This document shows, piece by piece, positions 39,370 through 41,633 of a stretch of 41,633 nucleotides of DNA. Origin of the DNA: CF-118 sp035689345 (GTDB lineage Bacteria; Chloroflexota; Dormibacteria; Dormibacterales; Dormibacteraceae); assembly GCA_035689345.1 (NCBI GenBank), contig DASSLR010000011.1, positions 1-41,633 on the forward strand, in the 5' to 3' direction. Made by a program: the position numbers and the translations under genes. Numbering within the stretch: the stretch's first letter is position 1; the number at the start of each line of letters is the position of its first letter. The notes under the pieces were generated by a model. The model was given only the letters and a program-made list of their open reading frames with translations, was not told the DNA's origin and did no database searches.

Positions 39370-41633
<2,264 letters not shown>

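Overview
The window is GC-rich chromosomal DNA (roughly two thirds G+C by eye) from a free-living bacterium. The genes are mostly housekeeping or metabolic, with secreted proteins and signalling proteins between them. A deazaflavin (F420)-type nitroreductase, a form II CoxL-like molybdenum hydroxylase subunit, a sedolisin protease and many apparently leaderless starts (a TAnnnT box 6-9 nt before the start codon) suggest a terrestrial Actinomycetota or Chloroflexota/Dormibacterota-like lineage. The sequence alone does not settle the phylum. I saw no rRNA, tRNA, CRISPR array, insertion sequence or prophage.

Left part (1-8.3 kb): a secreted alkaline-phosphatase-superfamily protein; a TetR repressor with an F420-type nitroreductase and three matching operator-like boxes; a cluster of small stress or envelope proteins; then a second TetR regulator with an ABC-2 exporter (ATPase plus fused permease). 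The second TetR gene is preceded by a perfect 17-bp operator and a leaderless -10 box.

Middle (8.2-31 kb): a methyltransferase, cobalamin-dependent methionine synthase, a secreted Ser/Thr/Pro-rich lipoprotein, a sedolisin (S53) protease, an orphan CoxL-like subunit, 4-alpha-glucanotransferase, aconitase, a cupin, a second secreted protein paralogous to the lipoprotein, a 56-aa CxxC protein, a PucR-type regulator, the large subunit of glutamate synthase and a secreted hypothetical protein.

Right part (31-41.6 kb), almost all on the minus strand: two Gfo/Idh/MocA oxidoreductases, one fused to a ThuA-like domain, and a GT4 glycosyltransferase form one tight run. Upstream lies a translationally coupled signalling cassette: PAS-GAF-PAS histidine kinase, stand-alone receiver, and a Ser/Thr kinase with a C-terminal cysteine-containing V4R-like domain. 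Divergent from it, across a perfect 18-bp palindrome, a hybrid histidine kinase with two receiver domains runs off the right edge. I consider this two-sided signalling locus the most interesting system in the window: a His-Asp relay physically coupled to a possible ligand-sensing Ser/Thr kinase.
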